Source: Thiotrichaceae bacterium (lineage in GTDB: Bacteria; Pseudomonadota; Gammaproteobacteria; Eutrophobiales; Eutrophobiaceae). From it: 64,000 nt of DNA. Made by a program: the position numbers and the translations under genes. The number at the start of each line of letters is the position of its first letter. The stretch's first letter is position 1. A model generated the notes under the pieces. It had not been told where the DNA came from, ran no database searches, and worked only from the letters and a program-made list of their open reading frames with translations. Shown here piece after piece: positions 63,912-64,000 of the stretch. The DNA lies in contig DUBV01000050.1 of assembly GCA_012960105.1 (NCBI GenBank), positions 1 through 64,000 of the forward strand. The letters run 5' to 3'.

Positions 63912-64000
63912 TTAAATTGCTCATTGATGAATTCATCAATTATTTTGATGGTTTCGTGTTGTTTACTAATGAATGGTGCGTGACCACAATTATTTATAAC
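63908..64000 (-). CDS. bioH: BioH pimeloyl-ACP methyl ester carboxylesterase, 3' end only
   Basis: Only the last 30 codons are in the window, from the right edge to TGA 63908. They read VINNCGHAPFISKQHETIKIIDEFI, with the catalytic histidine in GHAPF typical of BioH. Together with bioC and bioD it forms a bioH-bioC-bioD run. The rest of the gene is outside the window. Confidence 0.85.
   Translation of the reverse strand, partial: VINNCGHAPFISKQHETIKIIDEFINEQFK

Overview
The window comes from a gammaproteobacterium with a moderately AT-rich chromosome. The lineage call rests on gene content and order: slmA, a YbiI-type DksA-like zinc finger, the pilT/pilU retraction ATPases, yggS-proC-yggT-yggU, coaBC-dut-algC-argB (with a long AlgC, as in Pseudomonas), ftsY-ftsE-ftsX-rpoH, and bioH-bioC-bioD. 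The cytochrome c oxidases, 2-Cys peroxiredoxin, periplasmic MsrA/MsrB pair and Tpx-like lipoprotein indicate an aerobe with several peroxide and methionine-oxide defences. No rRNA, tRNA, CRISPR array, prophage or intact insertion sequence was seen. I cannot name the genus.

Layout. 0-1.4 kb: ybiI and a peroxiredoxin. 1.4-8.3 kb (minus): a TAT-exported PhoX-like protein, NAD malic enzyme, a PilZ protein, two PilU-type ATPases and PilT. 8.4-11 kb (plus): yggS-proC-yggT-yggU. 11-19 kb: xthA, pyrE, a secreted DUF4124-like coiled-coil protein, slmA, argB, algC, dut, coaBC. 19-26 kb (plus): radC, rpmB-rpmG, a GldA/GldF/GldG-type ABC system with a DUF4340 protein, mutM, and a small secreted HExxH protein. 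26-33 kb (minus): Tpx lipoprotein, a frameshifted EamA transporter, ggt, coaD, rsmD and two M16 peptidase-like genes. 33-37 kb (plus): ftsY-ftsE-ftsX, then rpoH behind a perfect CIRCE operator. 37-42 kb is an accessory region with small genes, stress-type genes and decayed genes. 42-45.6 kb (minus): FecR-like protein, YadGH-type ABC exporter, msrA, msrB.

45.6-62 kb is the most interesting part. A standard aa3-type oxidase operon (coxB-coxA-small protein-ctaG-coxC, then surf1, a Sco-like gene, ctaA) runs on the minus strand, but ctaB does not follow ctaA. Between them lies an 8-kb block: a membrane-anchored 'HGG' protein, a two-domain multicopper oxidase whose type 1 copper site is in the first domain, a membrane-anchored cupredoxin, and a complete second A-type oxidase (II with cytochrome c, I, two different subunit III proteins, IV). 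The two oxidases probably share one set of heme A and copper insertion factors. The copper proteins together with the second oxidase are the best candidate for an undescribed respiratory module. bioD, bioC and the 3' end of bioH close the window.

Three intergenic sites (7.1, 11.8 and 31.6 kb) carry related copies of a small MITE-like repeat. Single-base homopolymer contractions break three genes (EamA transporter, formyltransferase remnant, class 3 lipase), and an extra base breaks a small ORF at 37.1 kb. These could be real decay or read errors.
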